The notes under the pieces: generated by a model
What the model saw: only the letters and a program-made list of their open reading frames with translations
What the model was told of the DNA's origin: nothing
The model's database searches: none
Program-made: the position numbers and the translations under genes
Source of the DNA: an uncultured Flaviramulus sp.
GTDB lineage: Bacteria > Bacteroidota > Bacteroidia > Flavobacteriales > Flavobacteriaceae
DNA: 64,000 nucleotides
Reading direction: 5' to 3'
Assembly: GCA_947495125.1 (NCBI GenBank)
Contig: CANLXL010000003.1
Span: 62,001-126,000 of the forward strand
Shown: in pieces, positions 17,050-24,778 of the stretch
Position numbering within the stretch: the first letter of the stretch is position 1
Layout: every line of letters begins with the position of its first letter

Positions 17050-17760
17050 ATGGAAGAAAAAGAGAAACCCAGGCTTTCGAGATTAACTGCTATTATTACA
17101 CAGTTACAATCCAAAAGAATTATTACGGCGAAATACCTTGCTGAAAAGCATAATGTTAGTATTCGTACTATTTACCGTGATATTCGCACACTTGAAAAAT
17201 CAGGAATTCCCGTTATAACCGAAGAGGGTAAAGGCTATTCTATTATGGAAGGTTATCACCTTCCTCCGGTTCTTTTTACAGAAGATGAAGCCAATGCCCT
17301 GGTTACCGTAGAACAATTGGTAGTCCATAATAAAGATCAATCTTTTACTGAAAACGTTTCGAGCGCTATAGAGAAAATAAAATCCATTTTAAGGTATTCT
17401 CAAAAAGGAAATGCAGATTTATTGGCAGACAGGGTCTACTTTGGTGACCAACAAAACACAGAGAAAACCAGTGATAATTTAATGCAAATCCAATCAGCTA
17501 TTGTTCATTTTCGGGTTTTAAAAATCACGTATCATTCTTTAAAAAAAGAACACAGCATCAGGGACATAGAACCTTTTGCTATTTATAGTATCAATGGAAA
17601 TTTTTTGCTTATCGCCTATTGCAGGTTAAGGGTAAATTTCAGGGTCTTTAGAATAGACTTCATCGAAAGACTCGTACCGCAAAATGAAACCTTTACTCCG
17701 CATAATATGACCATACAAAAGTATTTTGAAGATTATGTAAAAAATCAAAAGTACCCCTGA
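17050..17760 (+). CDS. YafY-type HTH/WYL transcriptional regulator
   Basis: N-terminal winged helix HTH_11 (SRLTAIITQLQSKRIITAKYLAEKHNVSIRTIYRDIRTLEKSGIPV), then the linker DEANALVTVEQLV, then a WYL domain. In the WYL domain the signature Trp-Tyr-Leu is degenerate (FLLIAYCRLRVNFRVFRIDFI). The 236-residue length is normal for DeoR/YafY-like regulators, which sense small ligands or nucleic acid through WYL. It lies 60 bases upstream of a DUF4345 membrane protein, its probable target or partner. Confidence 0.88.
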   Translation: MEEKEKPRLSRLTAIITQLQSKRIITAKYLAEKHNVSIRTIYRDIRTLEKSGIPVITEEGKGYSIMEGYHLPPVLFTEDEANALVTVEQLVVHNKDQSFTENVSSAIEKIKSILRYSQKGNADLLADRVYFGDQQNTEKTSDNLMQIQSAIVHFRVLKITYHSLKKEHSIRDIEPFAIYSINGNFLLIAYCRLRVNFRVFRIDFIERLVPQNETFTPHNMTIQKYFEDYVKNQKYP

Positions 17761-17784
17761 CATATCTTTGTCACAACTCCATTT

Positions 17785-17792
17785 TATGTTTG
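17785..17792 (+). promoter_or_regulatory. Bacteroidota -7 box before the DUF4345 gene
   Basis: TATGTTTG fits TAnnTTTG exactly and lies 28 bases upstream of the ATG. A TTG at 17768-17770 is only 14 bases upstream, shorter than usual, and belongs to a TTTGTCACAA stretch that could be a regulator site. This suggests the DUF4345 gene has its own promoter, separate from the YafY-type gene. Confidence 0.45.
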
Positions 17793-17820
17793 CATTATAA
17801 TAATCTTAAAACACATAAAA

Positions 17821-18207
17821 ATGGAACTTATTAAAATCGTTATTCTGTCCTTATCAGGTCTTATGCTAATCCTTGTAGGTGTAATGAGGTTAACAAACCC
17901 TATAAAAGCCTATTTAAAAAATTCCGGAATTACTTTAGAAAATGATACCAACCTGATAAATGAGATGAGAGGCGTAAGTGCTCTTATGCTATTTGCCGGG
18001 TTAGTTATTGCACTGGGAATAATTATTCCGGAATTAACCATGACATCATTTACTACGGCCATTTTGATTTTTCTTGGATTCGCTATAGGAAGATTAATTA
18101 GTATCGCCTTAGATGGTAAGCCCAATAAACAAATAATTCAAGGCATCGTATTCGAACTCGTTTTCGGTTTAGCTAATATTTATGGTCTGATAAATATGCT
18201 GGGATAG
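17821..18207 (+). CDS. DUF4345-like membrane protein
   Basis: A 128-residue protein with four membrane helices (about 5-22, 50-68, 76-93, 107-125). The motif NEMRGVSALMLFAGLVIALG after the first loop is the DUF4345 hallmark, and GFAIGRLISIALDGKPNKQ joins helices 3 and 4. The biochemical role of the family is unknown. It follows a YafY-type regulator and ends before a strong bidirectional terminator. Confidence 0.7.
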   Translation: MELIKIVILSLSGLMLILVGVMRLTNPIKAYLKNSGITLENDTNLINEMRGVSALMLFAGLVIALGIIIPELTMTSFTTAILIFLGFAIGRLISIALDGKPNKQIIQGIVFELVFGLANIYGLINMLG

Positions 18208-18265
18208 AGCATGATTAGAGTCTGGAAAATCATCCTAATGTTGAAATTACATTAACTATACAAAC

Positions 18266-18296
18266 AAAAAAAGCCAGCTCTATCAAGCTGGCTTTT
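18266..18296. terminator. Bidirectional intrinsic terminator
   Basis: AAGCCAGCT (18271-18279) pairs with AGCTGGCTT (18286-18294), flanked by an A-run on the left and TT(TT) on the right. It lies between the convergent DUF4345 gene and the Kbp-like gene and can end both transcripts. Confidence 0.85.
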
Positions 18297-18318
18297 GTAT
18301 TTACATAATTTTCCCGTT

Positions 18319-18804
18319 CTAATCTAAGGCAGGAATACGTAATACTTGCCCTGGATATATTTTATCAGGGTCTGACAACATGGGCTTGTTTGCTTCAAAA
18401 ATCACAGGGTATTTCATAGCATTACCATAAAATGTTCTGGCTATTTTACCCAAAGTATCACCGCTTACCACTGTATGAAACTGTGCTTCAGGCTCTACAT
18501 GTTCAACAGTCATTTGGTCATCTACAGTTGCAATACCGTTGGAGTTTCCAACGACTAAAATTACTTTTTCCCTGGTAGCCTGGTCGTATGCTGCACCGCT
18601 TATAGTGGCGGCATCATCATCAATATGAATATTCAAGTCTTCAACTTGTAATTCTAAATTTTGTATTGTTTCTTCTAATTTTCTTGCAGCAAGCTCTTCT
18701 AATCGTAGTTCTTCAGCAGCAGCTTCGGCGGCTTCCTGAGCGCTTGTTTTACCGATACCAAATACTTTGGCTCCAGCATCTTTAATGAATGAAAATAATC
18801 CCAT
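18319..18804 (-). CDS. kbp: BON-LysM protein, Kbp/YgaU-like
   Basis: Strong resemblance to E. coli YgaU/Kbp, the cytoplasmic potassium-binding protein. The start MGLFSFIKDAGAKVFG matches the family; a BON domain follows at about 50-105 (LNIHIDDDAATISGAAYDQATREKVILVVGNSNGIATVDDQM), then LysM at about 110-160 (YHTV-type FHTVVSGDTLGKIARTFYG, ending YPGQVLRIPALD). The insert at residues 20-50 is an Ala/Glu-rich helix. There is no signal peptide, in keeping with a cytoplasmic role. Function follows from family; not shown in Bacteroidota. Confidence 0.9.
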   Translation of the reverse strand: MGLFSFIKDAGAKVFGIGKTSAQEAAEAAAEELRLEELAARKLEETIQNLELQVEDLNIHIDDDAATISGAAYDQATREKVILVVGNSNGIATVDDQMTVEHVEPEAQFHTVVSGDTLGKIARTFYGNAMKYPVIFEANKPMLSDPDKIYPGQVLRIPALD

Positions 18805-19291
18805 GTGTTATTGTTTTTTTTTAATGGTTATTAAATAAATCGCGTTTGTTTTAAATGTGTTGTTTAAGCGATACATTAGATTAGACACAAAAGGAATTGA
18901 ATGGTCACAATTGTTGATTAATTTGCAATTGAGAAGTGGCTTTTTGGAGCATCGTATGTGGTTTAATTTATTAAGGTTTAAGATGCTCCGGACGGAGGTA
19001 CCTCGATAAATTCAGCGCAACGAAACCTTACAAATAGGCTTTGTTTTTGGCTGTACTATGACTATGTTTCAATGCAAAGATCCCGATGTGATCACGATGG
19101 CTATCGGGACGGGATTAGTTCAACGAGCTGTTTTGAAGATATTGCTTCGCAATTCTTCAAAACAAAGTTTCACTAAAAAGAAACCGCCTAAAGAAGATTC
19201 TTTAAACGGTTTCTAAACTAAATAACCAACCAAAATTTTAGTGAAAACTTATTCTGACGCAAATCAGCAGTAACACTTTGTTATTTCTATC
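18805..19291. other. Non-coding stretch with nested inverted repeats
   Basis: No convincing gene lies in these 487 bases. Visible structure: TCCCGAT near 19082 paired with ATCGGGA near 19104; a long hairpin at 19131-19164 (GTTTTGAAG pairing with CTTCAAAAC around an inner ATTGC/GCAAT stem); and a terminator at 19179-19214. The left part, about 18950-19080, is more GC-rich than the flanks and looks like dispersed intergenic repeat sequence, possibly a small RNA. Confidence 0.45.
19174..19214 (-). terminator. Terminator of the 19292 lipoprotein gene
   Basis: AGAAACCG (19179-19186) pairs with CGGTTTCT (19207-19214), extended inside by AAAGAA/TTCTTT. Read on the minus strand the hairpin is followed by a T-run, so it terminates transcription coming from the lipoprotein gene upstream. 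Confidence 0.75.
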
Positions 19292-20224
19292 CTATCCTCT
19301 TGTGTTTTCTCTTGGGTTAGGCACTTTATCTTTTCTTGCTTTACGCTTTTCGTTTCTTTTTGGCGACGCTTTTCTCGTTAAATCGTCGGTTTTTAAATAC
19401 TGTATATAACCTCTACCTTCAAATTCGTACACCGTTTCAGAAGACGGATGATATAACTCTATCTTCTCGTCATTTATAACGCTCAATTCGAAATATTCAT
19501 TGTCTAAGAAATCATAATCTAATGTTAAAGTTTTTAGATACATATCATTAGTTACATCTCCTACACCATAAACACCTGTATAGTCCCAAATAAGGTTCTC
19601 CGGAGTAATACCATTTTCATCCTGGGAGCTTCTAAAAGTATCGTCGCTTCCACCAGCTAAAAACTGTAAATAGTTTTCATTATCAAACTCATTTATCGCT
19701 CCAAATTCACTAGTATAAGTCTTTTCCCAGGCTTCATACTCCTGTAAGAAATAATGAATATTATCATAGAATACAAAATCGTAATCAAAATTACTACGTT
19801 GATACCCTTCTAAAAAATACGAAGTGTCGTTGTTTGGATTGTAAAGTTCTATGGTGTTGCTGTCTATTTGAAAAACATCAAAAGTTTCAAAACCATCGAG
19901 ATCATGTTCTACATCCAAGATCATGTCGTAAGCATTGTAATCGGCAATAGCGATTCCAAAACCATTCCCGTTATCGCCAAGACCTACTATATTATTATTT
20001 GCATACACAGTGCCGCTTCTAAACGATATGGTAAATGCCTTTTGTAAAAATGGCGTTTCGCCGAATCCAACCGTTTTATTAATATCGACATACCATAGCT
20101 CATGGGAGCCTAATAATTGATTTAACGATATGCCTGGTTCATCGTCAATACGAACTTCGGTATAACAGGATGTAAAAAGAGTTGTTATTATAGCAAAGCT
20201 TAAAAGTAATTTTATAGTTTTCAT
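19292..20224 (-). CDS. Hypothetical lipoprotein with basic C-terminal tail
   Basis: A 310-residue lipoprotein (lipobox LFTSC). The body contains two similar halves, each ending in a pattern like IELYNPNNDTSYFLEGYQR (about 125-145) and IELYHPSSETVYEFEGRGY (about 255-275), which suggests an internal duplication of a beta-rich domain. The last 30 residues (from DDLTRKASPKRNEKRKARKD onward) are strikingly basic and probably unstructured, unusual for a lipoprotein. I recognise no characterised family. It stands alone with its own terminator. Confidence 0.6.
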   Translation of the reverse strand: MKTIKLLLSFAIITTLFTSCYTEVRIDDEPGISLNQLLGSHELWYVDINKTVGFGETPFLQKAFTISFRSGTVYANNNIVGLGDNGNGFGIAIADYNAYDMILDVEHDLDGFETFDVFQIDSNTIELYNPNNDTSYFLEGYQRSNFDYDFVFYDNIHYFLQEYEAWEKTYTSEFGAINEFDNENYLQFLAGGSDDTFRSSQDENGITPENLIWDYTGVYGVGDVTNDMYLKTLTLDYDFLDNEYFELSVINDEKIELYHPSSETVYEFEGRGYIQYLKTDDLTRKASPKRNEKRKARKDKVPNPRENTRG

Positions 20225-20421
20225 ATGTTCAATTTATTTTATCTGCCCTCATATGTCATTCACAAAATCTTATAATATCAATCTAAATGATGTATTCTTA
20301 TAAGTTTATGATCGTTTCATAATCGAACATTTTAGGGTTCATATGACTTAGATTTCAAAACACGTGCCAAAAAAGTATTTTATTGCATTTATTGATTTAA
20401 CAGTTGGTAAATAATTTTATG

Positions 20422-20429
20422 TATTTTTG
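20422..20429 (+). promoter_or_regulatory. Bacteroidota -7 box before gpsA
   Basis: TATTTTTG fits TAnnTTTG and lies 21 bases upstream of the gpsA ATG. A TTG at 20404-20406 is 15 bases further upstream, somewhat closer than the usual spacing. Confidence 0.45.
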
Positions 20430-20450
20430 AAATTCTAAGCTAAATTATTT

Positions 20451-21452
20451 ATGAGTAATCCCTTGAAATATGCTGTTTTTGGTGCCGGAAGTTGGGCTAC
20501 TGCCATCGTAAAAATGCTTTGTGAAAATTTGGATGAAGTTGGTTGGTACATGCGAAGTGCCTATACCAAAGAGCATTTGTTAAAAGAACAGCACAATCCC
20601 AATTATTTAAGTTCGGTTGAGTTTCATTTAGAGCAACTGAAAATAAGTAACGATATTAATGAGATTGCTGATTATGCCGATGTTTTATTTTTTGTAATCC
20701 CTTCGGCCTTTATAAATGCCGAATTGGAAAAACTTAATATTGATATTACCAATAAAACTATCGTTTCTGCGGTAAAAGGGATTATTCCAGAATCGGGGTT
20801 ATTAGTTGGCGAACATTTTAATGAACATTATAAGGTCCCTTTTGAAAGTATTGCTGTTATCGCCGGTCCTTGCCACGCCGAGGAGGTCGCTTTAGAGCGG
20901 TTATCCTATCTCACCATATCTTGCTGGGATTCGAAGAAAGCACAACAGATTGCAGACAGCCTATCCAGTAATTATATTAAAACAAAAATAACCGATGATG
21001 TTATTGGTGTAGAATATGGTGTCATGCTTAAGAACATTTATGCTATCGCCGCCGGTATTGCCCATGGTTTGGGTTATGGTGATAATTTCCAAAGTGTACT
21101 GATGAGTAATGCTATTCGCGAAATGAAACGCTTTATTAAAAAGATGCATAAAATGAAGCGTAATATTAATAATTCGGCGTATTTGGGTGATTTATTAGTT
21201 ACGGGATATTCGGTGTTTTCCAGAAACCGGATGTTTGGAAATATGATTGGCAAAGGGTATACGGTAAAATCGGCCCAAATGGAAATGAATATGGTTGCTG
21301 AAGGCTATTACGCTACAAAGAGTGCTTATTTACTTAATGAAAAGAATGTAAAAAAAACACGCTTACCTATTATTAATGCGGTTTACGCCATCCTTTACGA
21401 AAATAAAAACCCCAAGAAAGTATTTAAAAAACTGACTGAAAAGTTGGACTAA
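20451..21452 (+). CDS. gpsA: NAD(P)-dependent glycerol-3-phosphate dehydrogenase
   Basis: Reduces dihydroxyacetone phosphate to sn-glycerol-3-phosphate for phospholipid synthesis. The Rossmann motif is VFGAGSWATAIVKML. The family segments AVIAGPCHAEEVALERLSYLTI and the catalytic-Lys region GVEYGVMLKNIYAIAAGIAHGLGYGDN are both present, as is the C-terminal EGYYATKSAYLLNE. The 333-residue length is normal. It is a single gene; the next gene is convergent. Confidence 0.95.
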   Translation: MSNPLKYAVFGAGSWATAIVKMLCENLDEVGWYMRSAYTKEHLLKEQHNPNYLSSVEFHLEQLKISNDINEIADYADVLFFVIPSAFINAELEKLNIDITNKTIVSAVKGIIPESGLLVGEHFNEHYKVPFESIAVIAGPCHAEEVALERLSYLTISCWDSKKAQQIADSLSSNYIKTKITDDVIGVEYGVMLKNIYAIAAGIAHGLGYGDNFQSVLMSNAIREMKRFIKKMHKMKRNINNSAYLGDLLVTGYSVFSRNRMFGNMIGKGYTVKSAQMEMNMVAEGYYATKSAYLLNEKNVKKTRLPIINAVYAILYENKNPKKVFKKLTEKLD

Positions 21453-21479
21453 GATTATTGCTTCTAAGTGGATTTTCTT

Positions 21480-21512
21480 CCCAATAGCTATCGGGATTCC
21501 TAGGAATGACAA
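21480..21512. repeat. Short intergenic repeat after gpsA
   Basis: The convergent spacer holds CCCAATAGCTATCGGGATTCCTAGGAATGACA. It has a degenerate CCCRATAG/CTATCGGG palindrome and a TTCCTAGGAA palindrome. Related CCCGAT...ATCGGG words occur at 19081-19110 and inside the repeat element at 54323-54340, so this belongs to a class of small structured repeats in this genome. Confidence 0.4.
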
Positions 21513-21514
21513 CA

Positions 21515-21910
21515 TTATTTCACCAAAACACCTTTAACGTTCATCAAAGGAATAGGTCGAAGCGCATTTTGGTTAATGGTATTTTTTCTAAAGAGGTAGG
21601 TTTTATCGAACATGGTATTACCTTCAAAAAAAGACACTTTAAAGGTATTATTTAAAGCGAACAGATTCTCCTGCATCAACTCTATTTTTGCATAACTTTT
21701 TTTAGGAAGTCTCTCCAGTTTTTTTCTAAAGGTGGAGGTTATTTTTTCTTCAGAATAGCCCCCGGTAACGATAATGACCATATCCAGATCAACGGCCTTA
21801 TCATTAATAATGTAAGCGTTCCAATCCTGGGTTTTATAAATGTCGTTATATTCATTGACCACGGCAATATAAACACCTTCTACTTTTGGTATTTGAATGT
21901 CTTTTCTCAT
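21515..21910 (-). CDS. Hypothetical cytoplasmic protein
   Basis: A 131-residue protein without signal peptide or membrane segment. Visible features are an N-terminal strand pattern IPKVEGVYIAVVNEYND and a Lys-rich helix at about 65-85 (EEKITSTFRKKLERLPKKSY). I recognise no family. Its start overlaps the stop of the membrane-protein gene upstream by four bases (ATGA type), so the two are translationally coupled and follow pheS. Confidence 0.6.
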   Translation of the reverse strand: MRKDIQIPKVEGVYIAVVNEYNDIYKTQDWNAYIINDKAVDLDMVIIVTGGYSEEKITSTFRKKLERLPKKSYAKIELMQENLFALNNTFKVSFFEGNTMFDKTYLFRKNTINQNALRPIPLMNVKGVLVK

Positions 21911-22209
21911 TTTCTTTTATTACTAAAATGAACTACTATAATTTGAATAAGACCAATTACCCAATAAACCGGGAATCTAAAATAGGTGTATAATAAATTA
22001 AAAGCGTCATCTCCAGGACTAGAATTTAATCGTATTTCAACAAACATAGAAATCGTCGGTAAAATAAAGCCAAATAAGCACAAAAAAAATATAATAGAAA
22101 AACAACTATTTATTTTCGGAAGCTTTCTCCAATAATAGCCATTGATAATTATTAAGATTAACAGCAGAACATAATCAAAATATCCTAAAAGTAATTCTAA
22201 GAATTCCAT
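21907..22209 (-). CDS. Small hypothetical membrane protein
   Basis: A 100-residue protein with three membrane helices (about 5-22, 34-55, 77-95). The loop between helices 2 and 3 contains FVEIRLNSSPGDDAFNLLYTYF. No family recognised. The ATG directly adjoins the pheS stop codon, and its own stop overlaps the next gene, so pheS and these two small genes form one operon. Base composition is a little more AT-rich than pheS. Confidence 0.6.
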   Translation of the reverse strand: MEFLELLLGYFDYVLLLILIIINGYYWRKLPKINSCFSIIFFLCLFGFILPTISMFVEIRLNSSPGDDAFNLLYTYFRFPVYWVIGLIQIIVVHFSNKRK

Positions 22210-23229
22210 TTACAACGCAGACTTAAACTGCTCTAAAAACCGCACATCATTTTCGCTTAATAATCGAATATCACCTATTTGATGTAATAGCATGGCAATA
22301 CGGTCTATACCCATACCAAAAGCAAACCCTGAATATGCTTTAGAATCGATCCCACAATTCTCCAATACATTAGGATCTACCATACCGCAACCCATAATTT
22401 CTAACCATCCGGTTCCTTTGGTAATACGATAGTCAATTTCGGTTTCTAAACCCCAATACACATCGACTTCAGCGCTGGGTTCTGTAAACGGAAAATATGA
22501 CGGACGCAAGCGTATTTTAGATTTTCCAAACATTTCAGTTGTAAAGTGTTGCAGAGTCTGTTTAAGGTCTGAAAAGCTCACGTCTTTATCAATATATAAG
22601 CCTTCTACCTGATGAAAAAAGCAATGCGAACGGGCAGAAATGGCTTCATTTCTATATACTCTTCCCGGTGAAATGGTACGAATGGGTGGTTTGTTATTTT
22701 CCATATAACGAACCTGCACCGAACTCGTATGCGTGCGCAATAAGATATCCGGATCGGTTTGAATGAAAAATGTATCCTGCATATCTCGAGCAGGGTGATA
22801 TTCCGGTAAATTCAATGCTGTAAAATTATGCCAGTCGTCTTCAATTTCAGGACCTTCACTTACGTTAAAACCTATCCGTGAAAAAATATCTGTAATTTGA
22901 TTTTTTACAATAGATATGGGGTGACGCGCTCCTATTTCAATAGGTGTTCCCGGTCTTGATAAATCGCCATAAACACCTTTTACATCTTCTTTACCATCAA
23001 GTTCTTCTCTTAATATGTTTACTTTATCTTCAGCCGTTTTCTTAAGTTTGTTTATCGTTTGACCAAATTCTTTTTTCTGATCATTGGCCACATTTTTAAA
23101 CTCAGCAAAAAAGTCATTCAGCAATCCTTTCTTTCCTAAATATTTTATACGAAAAGCCTCTACTTCTTCTTTAGATTGTGCTTTAAAGGCTTCGGCTTCG
23201 GCAATGAGTTCTTTTATCTTATCTATCAT
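22210..23229 (-). CDS. pheS: Phenylalanyl-tRNA synthetase alpha subunit
   Basis: Catalytic subunit of the alpha2beta2 enzyme that charges tRNA-Phe. An N-terminal coiled coil (1-90) is followed by the class II core: RPGTPIEIGARHPISIV, motif 2 with VYRNEAISARSHCFFHQVEGLYID, and motif 3 SGFAFGMGIDRIAMLLHQIGDIR. The 339-residue length is normal. pheT is not adjacent, as is common in Bacteroidota. A TAAATTTG box lies just upstream. Confidence 0.96.
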   Translation of the reverse strand: MIDKIKELIAEAEAFKAQSKEEVEAFRIKYLGKKGLLNDFFAEFKNVANDQKKEFGQTINKLKKTAEDKVNILREELDGKEDVKGVYGDLSRPGTPIEIGARHPISIVKNQITDIFSRIGFNVSEGPEIEDDWHNFTALNLPEYHPARDMQDTFFIQTDPDILLRTHTSSVQVRYMENNKPPIRTISPGRVYRNEAISARSHCFFHQVEGLYIDKDVSFSDLKQTLQHFTTEMFGKSKIRLRPSYFPFTEPSAEVDVYWGLETEIDYRITKGTGWLEIMGCGMVDPNVLENCGIDSKAYSGFAFGMGIDRIAMLLHQIGDIRLLSENDVRFLEQFKSAL

Positions 23230-23248
23230 GACATATTCAAAATGATGG

Positions 23249-23256
23249 CAAATTTA
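23249..23256 (-). promoter_or_regulatory. Bacteroidota -7 box before pheS
   Basis: The minus strand reads TAAATTTG, an exact TAnnTTTG match, 19 bases upstream of the pheS ATG. No clear -33 TTG is seen. It shows that pheS can be transcribed separately from the hypothetical gene upstream. Confidence 0.5.
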
Positions 23257-23316
23257 ATCAATTTATCGGGATTTGTGTTAAGGATTTTATCCTTCGGTGG
23301 TGTTGCGGAGGTATTA

Positions 23317-23673
23317 TTAGCCAATAAATTCCGTTTCCAGAAAATAGCTCACAATGGCTTCCTTCATCAATATACTTTGCTCACCGGCTTTTAAATGTGG
23401 TAAGGGTTCTAAAGTTTTGTAATGTGGCCAACCATCATCATCGACAAAGTCCAATTCGTAATAACCATAAGGCGCCAATAGCTTACAAATAGCAATATGC
23501 ATGAGGTCTAGCTTTTGGTCTTTTTTAAAACGTTGGTCCAGTTGACCCAGTTCTTGCACACCGATCAAATAAATAATCGCATCGAGATCCAGAATATCGC
23601 CATCTGCAAATTGATTTGATAGCTTGTTTACTACCGTATTCCACCGTTCTTTTAGTTGTTCGTCTCTGGACAT
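23317..23673 (-). CDS. Conserved hypothetical protein
   Basis: A 118-residue acidic cytoplasmic protein. Notable segments are LDLDAIIYLIGVQELGQ and LLAPYGYYELDFVDDDGWPHYKTLEPLPHL. No signal peptide, membrane helix or known motif. I think similar proteins occur widely in Flavobacteriaceae but I cannot assign a function. It precedes pheS on the same strand with 87 bases and a promoter-like box between them. Confidence 0.6.
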   Translation of the reverse strand: MSRDEQLKERWNTVVNKLSNQFADGDILDLDAIIYLIGVQELGQLDQRFKKDQKLDLMHIAICKLLAPYGYYELDFVDDDGWPHYKTLEPLPHLKAGEQSILMKEAIVSYFLETEFIG

Positions 23674-23853
23674 TTCAATTATAATAAGCTCTTAATTCAT
23701 TCAACTTAAAATATTTACAACTTATTAGGCGTTAATAAATTATGAGTTTCGCTAATTTAAGATGACAAAGTTAATCATCCTTGTTGTCACTTCGTGATAT
23801 ACGCCCCAAAAAAACGAAGAAATTTATTATATATTTACAAAACATTATAAATT

Positions 23854-24375
23854 ATGAGTGTTATAGACATTGTTTTAGGAGCCCTAATATTGTTTGGTCT
23901 TATTCGTGGTTTAATGAAAGGACTGTTTGTTGAAGTCGCTTCGTTAGTCGCTTTAATTGCCGGGGTTTATGGTGCTATACATTTCAGTAATTTTGCGAGT
24001 GACTTTTTACAGACCAAAGTCGATTGGGATGAAAAAACCATGAATATTGTAGCCTTTGCGATAACCTTTGTTATTATTGTTTTAGTCATTGCTTTTGCCG
24101 GAAAAGCACTAACCAAATTGGCTGACTTCGCTGCTCTGGGTATAATAAATAAATTGCTTGGTGCCGCTTTTGGGGCTTTAAAAATAGGGCTGATCTTAAG
24201 TGTTATTCTCATTGTTTTCGATAAAATGAATAGTACGATTCCTTTTGCGGAAGAAGAAGACCTGGAAGCATCAGTACTTTACGAGCCGGTGAAATCTCTG
24301 GCACCAACGATCTTCCCTACGATTTTAAATCCAATTGAAGCGGGGATTGCGGCTGTTTCTGATGCCGAGTTATAA
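23854..24375 (+). CDS. cvpA: CvpA-family membrane protein
   Basis: A 173-residue inner-membrane protein with four helices (about 5-22, 28-48, 64-84, 100-122). The CvpA opening VIDIVLGALILFGLIRGLMKGLFVEVASLVALIAGVYGA is clear. In E. coli CvpA is needed for colicin V export and for bile-salt tolerance; the molecular role is unclear. It stands alone and converges on the next gene with 4 bases between them. Confidence 0.88.
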   Translation: MSVIDIVLGALILFGLIRGLMKGLFVEVASLVALIAGVYGAIHFSNFASDFLQTKVDWDEKTMNIVAFAITFVIIVLVIAFAGKALTKLADFAALGIINKLLGAAFGALKIGLILSVILIVFDKMNSTIPFAEEEDLEASVLYEPVKSLAPTIFPTILNPIEAGIAAVSDAEL

Positions 24376-24379
24376 AGGC

Positions 24380-24742
24380 CTAGGGGTTTCTAATCGTGTT
24401 ATTTTTTAGCAGTTTGGTCAAATTTAATTGAAATAAGGTCCCTTTGACCAAATCATCAATATCTTTTAACTCACGATAACTCATGGCGAAACTTATTTGT
24501 GGGTTGGGAGCTTCTAAAAGTAATAGTCTACAAGTTTCATTTTTTAAACAATCCTCACATAAACAGGAACTTTCTAACGCCATTTCTATTTGATCGGAAA
24601 ATTGGATAAGCTCATTTTGCGTTAAAAACAGACCGGTATTTCTAAAAACCATTTGTGTTTTCTTAAAATCTTTAACAGCACATCTTTTCCATTGAAAAGC
24701 GATACCGAAATTATTATAATAGATAAGATTAATATCTTCCAT
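24380..24742 (-). CDS. Hypothetical protein with Cys cluster
   Basis: A 120-residue cytoplasmic protein with a compact cysteine group CLCEDCLKNETC near residues 75-87. This could bind a metal ion, or may simply link helices. The N-terminal part (NLIYYNNFGIAFQWKRCAVKD) and C-terminal LKDIDDLVKGTLFQLNLTKLL have a Bacteroidota DUF6686-like look, but I am not sure of this. It lies 36 bases downstream of the DUF6607-like gene on the same strand and may be co-transcribed with it. Confidence 0.55.
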   Translation of the reverse strand: MEDINLIYYNNFGIAFQWKRCAVKDFKKTQMVFRNTGLFLTQNELIQFSDQIEMALESSCLCEDCLKNETCRLLLLEAPNPQISFAMSYRELKDIDDLVKGTLFQLNLTKLLKNNTIRNP

Positions 24743-24778
24743 AGTGAAAAAATATGCTGTTAATTATGTATTAATAAA

